Assembly: GCA_028290325.1 (NCBI GenBank)
Contig: JAQGJY010000035.1
Coordinates: 1-8,070, forward strand
Direction: 5' to 3'
Origin: Tardiphaga sp.
Lineage (GTDB): Bacteria; Pseudomonadota; Alphaproteobacteria; Rhizobiales; Xanthobacteraceae
DNA length: 8,070 bases
Below, in pieces: positions 5,497 through 8,070 of the stretch. The notes below the pieces were generated by a model. It worked only from the letters and a program-made list of their open reading frames with translations, was not told where the DNA came from and ran no database searches. A program made the position numbers and the translations under genes. Positions within the stretch are counted from its first letter, which is position 1, and each line of letters begins with the position of its first letter.

Positions 5497-6868
5497 AACG
5501 CTGGCTCAGCAACCGATAGATCGCGCGCGCCGCTTGGCATTCGCCGCCCTCAGGCCGCGCGGGTTTCGCCGACGGGGTCCAGCCATAGATATCGACATGA
5601 AGCCAGCGCGTCGTCGGCTCCACGAAGCGTTGCAGGAACAGCGCGCAGGTGATCGAACCCGCGAAGCCGCCGGATGGCGCGTTGTTGATGTCGGCGACTT
5701 TCGAATCCAGCCAGGTATCGTAGGGGGCCCATAGCGGCAGCCGCCACAGCGGATCGTTCTCCTGCGCGGCGAAGGTGCCGACATCGCCGGCCAGCGTCTC
5801 GTCGTTGGTGTAGAAAGGCGGCAGGTCCGGCCCGAGCGCGACCCGCGCGGCGCCGGTCAACGTGCCCATGTCGATCAGGATGTCGGGTTTGTCTTCGTCG
5901 GCATAGGCCAGCGCATCGGCGAGCACGAGCCGGCCTTCGGCGTCGGTGTTGCCGATCTCGACAGTCGATCCCTTGCGCGATTTGAAAATGTCGAGCGGCC
6001 GAAACGCGTTGCCGGCAACGGCATTTTCCACGGCGGGGATCAGCACGCGCAGCCGCACCGGCAGTTTGGCGTCCATCACCATCATCGCCAGCGCCAGCAC
6101 ATTAGCCGCGCCACCCATATCCTTCTTCATGATGAGCATGGCGCTGGACGGCTTGAGGTCGAGCCCGCCGGTATCGAAGACAACGCCCTTGCCGACGAGA
6201 GTCACGCGCGGATGCGACGCATGCCCCCATGTGAAATCGATCAGGCGCGGCGCGCGTGGCGACGCCATGCCGACAGCGTGGATCAATGGGAAGTTCTGCG
6301 CCACCAATTCGTCGCCGGTGATGCAGGTGAATTCCGCGCCGTAACGTTGGGCCAGATCGCGCGCCGCGGATTCGAGTTCGGCCGGTCCCATATCGTTGGC
6401 CGGGGTGTTGATAAGGTCGCGCGCCAGCGTCGCGGCGTCCGCCATCCGCGTGATGTCGGCGATATCGACGCCTTCGGGCGGCACCAGCCGGACGTCGCGC
6501 GCCTCGGCCTTGCGGTAACGGCTGAATTGATAGCTCCCGAGCGCGAAGGCCAAAGTCGCCAGGCGCGCGTCATGCGGCGCGTTGGCGAAACGATAGGTGC
6601 CGGGCGGCAGCAAGTCCGGCAATTGACCCGGGCGAAACAGATCCCGTTTCGCCAGCTCGTCTTCGAGACCGAACAAGACGGAGTCGATTGCGCCGTCGTC
6701 GCCCGGCAGCATTAGCCATTGTCCCGGCCGCGCGACGAAACCCGAGGCTTGCGCGAAATGGCGCGCGAAAGGCGGCAGCGCCGCCAGCACTTCGGTGCAT
6801 GTCGTCTTGGTGACGAAGGTGATCGGAATGGCCGGCGTCGCCGGGTCGGTGTCGAAAACGAAATGCAT
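5489..6868 (-). CDS. Leucyl aminopeptidase family protein (peptidase M17)
   Basis: A 459-residue cytosolic metallo-aminopeptidase of family M17, which removes N-terminal residues from peptides with two divalent metal ions. The catalytic domain is clear. VGKGVVFDTGGLDLKP (225-240) supplies ligands Lys227 and Asp232 and catalytic Lys239. KKDMGGAA holds Asp250. The family signature NTDAEGRL (307-314) supplies Asp309, Glu311 and catalytic Arg313. DMGTLTGAARVALG follows at 333-346. The Asp232-Lys239 spacing equals that of E. coli PepA (275/282, from memory), so the active site looks intact. The N-terminal domain (about 1-150) is shorter and more divergent than in PepA. The start at 6868 (MHFVFD) was chosen because GAGG lies 9 bases upstream (6878-6881); the frame stays open to 7417, but that extension is low-complexity arginine-rich translation opposite the tadD-like gene. 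The gene lies first in a two-gene operon with the NlpC/P60 peptidase, consistent with peptide breakdown. pepA or pepB are possible names but I do not assign one. Confidence 0.93.
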   Translation of the reverse strand: MHFVFDTDPATPAIPITFVTKTTCTEVLAALPPFARHFAQASGFVARPGQWLMLPGDDGAIDSVLFGLEDELAKRDLFRPGQLPDLLPPGTYRFANAPHDARLATLAFALGSYQFSRYRKAEARDVRLVPPEGVDIADITRMADAATLARDLINTPANDMGPAELESAARDLAQRYGAEFTCITGDELVAQNFPLIHAVGMASPRAPRLIDFTWGHASHPRVTLVGKGVVFDTGGLDLKPSSAMLIMKKDMGGAANVLALAMMVMDAKLPVRLRVLIPAVENAVAGNAFRPLDIFKSRKGSTVEIGNTDAEGRLVLADALAYADEDKPDILIDMGTLTGAARVALGPDLPPFYTNDETLAGDVGTFAAQENDPLWRLPLWAPYDTWLDSKVADINNAPSGGFAGSITCALFLQRFVEPTTRWLHVDIYGWTPSAKPARPEGGECQAARAIYRLLSQRYA

Positions 6869-6921
6869 CGGCGCGGGCCTCGCGTGGGTTTGAGTCGCTG
6901 GTGTCGGCGCAGCGTGTCCGA

Positions 6922-6943
6922 TTAACCGGACGTTAGGGTTAAC
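6922..6943 (+). promoter_or_regulatory. Candidate CtrA-type site (TTAA-N7-TTAG, plus a third TTAAC)
   Basis: TTAA (6922-6925) is followed after exactly 7 bases by TTAG (6933-6936), and TTAAC follows at 6939-6943. The alphaproteobacterial cell-cycle regulator CtrA binds TTAA-N7-TTAA(C), so this is a match with one mismatch in the second half-site. TTAACC (6922-6927) and GGTTAA (6937-6942) also form an inverted repeat, so another dimeric regulator is possible. It lies about 100 bases before the start of the TadD-like gene; Tad/Cpa pilus genes are under CtrA control in Caulobacter. Confidence 0.3.
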
Positions 6944-6979
6944 AGTCCATTTCTGGAAGTGGCAGATTCGAGGATTTGC

Positions 6980-6989
6980 TTGGCGCCAA
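6980..6989. repeat. 10-base palindrome TTGGCGCCAA
   Basis: A perfect palindrome 49 bases upstream of the chosen start of the TPR lipoprotein gene, in the divergent intergenic region. It could be an operator half-site or 5' leader structure, or chance in GC-rich DNA. Confidence 0.25.
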
Positions 6990-7038
6990 CATGCGCCCGG
7001 AATCGATTTGTTTTGCGGCAATCGTGAGTTCAGATGCC

Positions 7039-7863
7039 ATGTTGTTCCTGAAGCGCGTTCCGACGTCCAAGGCCGTCGCCGTTGTGCTCGCCGCGGGTCT
7101 TGCGACGGGCCTTGCTGGCTGCCAGACCGCGAGCATGCCCGATATGACCGGCGCGCTCGGCGCGCGGGCGGAAGCGAGACCCGACGCGCCCGCCGCGCTC
7201 GCTGCGCCGAATCCGCAGCGCGACATTGAGATATATGGCGAGCGTTATCGCGGCAATCCGAAAGATGCCGATGCCGCTCTGCGCTATGGTCAGGCGTTGC
7301 GCGGCAACGGGCAACGCCAGCAAGCCTCCGCCGTACTGGAGCAGGCGACCATCGCGCATCCCGGCAACAAGGCGCTGCTCGCCGCCTATGGCCGCGCGCT
7401 GGCCGACAACGGCTCATTCGAAAAAGCCTTTGAAGTGCTGGCGCGCGCGCATTCGCCGGATAATCCCGACTGGCGCATCCTGTCGGTGCAGGGCACCACG
7501 CTCGACCAGATGCGCAAGCATGACGAGGCGCGGCGCTATTACGCCAGCGCGCTGAAGATCGTGCCGGAAGAGCCGTCGGTGCTGTCCAATCTCGGTCTGT
7601 CCTACATGCTATCGAAACAATTGCCGCAGGCCGAAGCGACGTTACGCCGCGCTTACGGCAATCCGCAGGCCGATGCGCGGGTGCGGCAAAATCTTGGGCT
7701 GGTGGTCGGATTGCAGGGCCGCTACGCCGAGGCCGAAACCATCGTGAAAGCCGATCTGCCGCCGGACGAAGCCGCCGCCAATGTCGCGTATCTGAAGCAG
7801 ATGATGAACGGTCGCGACCGGCCCCGCATCGGCGCCGGCGACATCGCCGCGCAGCGCTCGTAG
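7039..7863 (+). CDS. tadD: TPR-repeat lipoprotein, TadD-like (Flp pilus assembly)
   Basis: A 274-residue tetratricopeptide-repeat protein with a lipoprotein signal. The chosen start gives MLFLKRV, a hydrophobic stretch (about 11-26) and the lipobox LAGC with lipidated Cys28, which places it at the periplasmic face of a membrane. A flexible Ala/Pro-rich linker (about 30-60) precedes four to five TPR units at about 76-240, seen as repeated helix pairs such as ALRYGQALRGNGQ, VLSNLGLSYMLSKQLPQAEA and NLGLVVGLQGRYAEAE. The tail after about 250 is short and polar. Lipidated TPR proteins of this size are the usual form of TadD/CpaO-type pilotins in Tad pilus clusters of Rhizobiales. The convergent partial gene to the right, which may be tadC, fits. 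The start is uncertain: GTG at 7024 or ATG at 6991 or 6976 are in frame, but they place extra residues before the signal peptide. The tadD name rests on architecture and context, because TPR sequence alone is not specific. Confidence 0.72.
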   Translation: MLFLKRVPTSKAVAVVLAAGLATGLAGCQTASMPDMTGALGARAEARPDAPAALAAPNPQRDIEIYGERYRGNPKDADAALRYGQALRGNGQRQQASAVLEQATIAHPGNKALLAAYGRALADNGSFEKAFEVLARAHSPDNPDWRILSVQGTTLDQMRKHDEARRYYASALKIVPEEPSVLSNLGLSYMLSKQLPQAEATLRRAYGNPQADARVRQNLGLVVGLQGRYAEAETIVKADLPPDEAAANVAYLKQMMNGRDRPRIGAGDIAAQRS

Positions 7864-7877
7864 ACCCGCGCGGGACA

Positions 7878-7917
7878 ACGCCGTCACCGGCCGCGAAAGC
7901 GATGGACGGTGTCTTTT
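7878..7917 (+). terminator. Possible intrinsic terminator after the TPR lipoprotein gene
   Basis: ACGCCGTC (7878-7885) pairs with GACGGTGT (7905-7912), giving 8 pairs with one G-U, directly followed by CTTTT (7913-7917). The 19-base loop contains a mini-hairpin CGC-GAAA-GCG (7892-7901) with a GNRA tetraloop. A palindrome CCCGCGCGGG (7865-7874) lies just before. The position, 14 bases after the stop codon, suits a terminator, but the T-tract is short. Confidence 0.45.
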
Positions 7918-7957
7918 CAATTCCTGTATGCTTGGAGTGCTGGTTCAGCGGTCCTCC

Positions 7958-8016
7958 GCGCGCCAGCGCGCTCGGCCGGGTGATGATGGCAGTCCCGCGT
8001 GACGCCTGATGGCGTC
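7958..8016. repeat. Two short hairpins in the gap between convergent genes
   Basis: GCGCGC (7958-7963) and GCGCGC (7966-7971) form a tight inverted repeat, and GACGCC-TGAT-GGCGTC (8001-8016) forms a six-pair stem with a four-base loop 7 bases beyond the stop of the - strand gene. The second could assist termination of that gene, but no T-tract follows on the - strand. Nothing gene-like is seen in 7864-8023. Confidence 0.3.
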
Positions 8017-8023
8017 GCCGACC

Positions 8024-8070
8024 TCACTGCATCGCCGAGACCTTGATGCCGGTCGGCCCGAGAATGACGA
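8024..8070 (-). CDS. 3' end of a - strand gene, possibly type II secretion F-family protein TadC
   Basis: Only the last 14 codons are present, reading VILGPTGIKVSAMQ before the TGA at 8024-8026. A hydrophobic stretch ending in LGP plus a short polar tail is how TadB/TadC-type inner-membrane platform proteins of Tad pili often end, and the neighbouring TadD-like gene supports this. The fragment is far too short to prove identity; the rest lies beyond the window. Confidence 0.4.
   Translation of the reverse strand, partial: VILGPTGIKVSAMQ

Larger units (their letters stand above)
6869..7038. promoter_or_regulatory. Divergent upstream region between the aminopeptidase and TPR lipoprotein genes
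   Basis: A 170-base region that must hold the promoters of both divergent genes. Its middle (6920-6960) is less GC-rich than the flanks. It contains a cluster of TTAA motifs (6922-6943), an inverted repeat GTCCG (6916-6920)/CGGAC (6927-6931) and a 10-base palindrome (6980-6989). I could not place sigma-70 -35/-10 boxes on either strand with confidence. An extended start of the + strand gene (ATG at 6976 or 6991, or GTG at 7024) would shorten the region. Confidence 0.45.

Noticed and set aside
4645..5652. A 335-codon open frame on the + strand opposite the peptidase genes
   Set aside because: The NlpC/P60 and M17 catalytic motifs on the - strand account for this region; the + strand frame is compositionally biased and has no domain.
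6952..6981. Possible sigma-54 promoter (TGGCAG then TTGC)
   Set aside because: The GG-to-GC spacing is about 15 bases, whereas sigma-54 promoters need about 10.
6869..7417. N-terminal extension of the aminopeptidase up to 7417
   Set aside because: The extra sequence is arginine-rich and family-unlike, overlaps the TadD-like gene on the other strand, and the start at 6868 has its own ribosome-binding site.

Overview
The window looks like chromosomal DNA from an alphaproteobacterium of the Rhizobiales, probably the Bradyrhizobium/Rhodopseudomonas/Afipia group. The reasons are the high GC content (about 58-68% in 60-base lines counted by hand from housekeeping genes), the strong C/G bias at third codon positions, the alphaproteobacterial form of the Yej proteins, and a Tad-pilus-type gene pair at the right edge. 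The genus is an inference; no marker gene is present.

Layout. Bases 1-4509 are one + strand block. It holds the 3' end of yejB and all of yejE, then a compact two-gene PIN-toxin/antitoxin cassette, then yejF and an ADP-ribose-pyrophosphatase-like NUDIX hydrolase. Most junctions are overlaps of 1-4 bases: yejB/yejE TGATG, antitoxin/toxin TAATG, toxin/yejF ATGA, yejF/NUDIX GTGA. The block therefore reads as one operon. Bases 4510-4662 are a short convergent intergenic region with inverted repeats. Bases 4663-6868 are a - strand pair: an M17 leucyl aminopeptidase, followed by an SH3-NlpC/P60 endopeptidase that overlaps it by 8 bases. Bases 6869-7038 are a divergent upstream region with TTAA-type motifs and a palindrome. 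Bases 7039-7863 encode a TadD-like TPR lipoprotein on the + strand. After it come a terminator-like hairpin and the last 14 codons of a convergent - strand gene, possibly tadC.

How the genes may work together. YejB, YejE and YejF are the two permeases and the double ATPase of an inner-membrane oligopeptide importer (microcin C uptake in Escherichia coli; muropeptide uptake reported for Agrobacterium Yej). The NlpC/P60 protein has no signal peptide and has the SH3-SH3-NlpC layout of YkfC-like murein-peptide endopeptidases. With the cytosolic aminopeptidase next to it, this suggests peptide or cell-wall-peptide salvage: import, cleavage, hydrolysis. This is an inference from context.

The most unusual feature is the toxin-antitoxin-like pair inserted between yejE and yejF. 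It has lower GC than its surroundings and is joined to yejF by overlapping codons. I see no CRISPR array, transposase, rRNA or tRNA. Apart from the inserted cassette, the window is mostly ordinary core-genome content.
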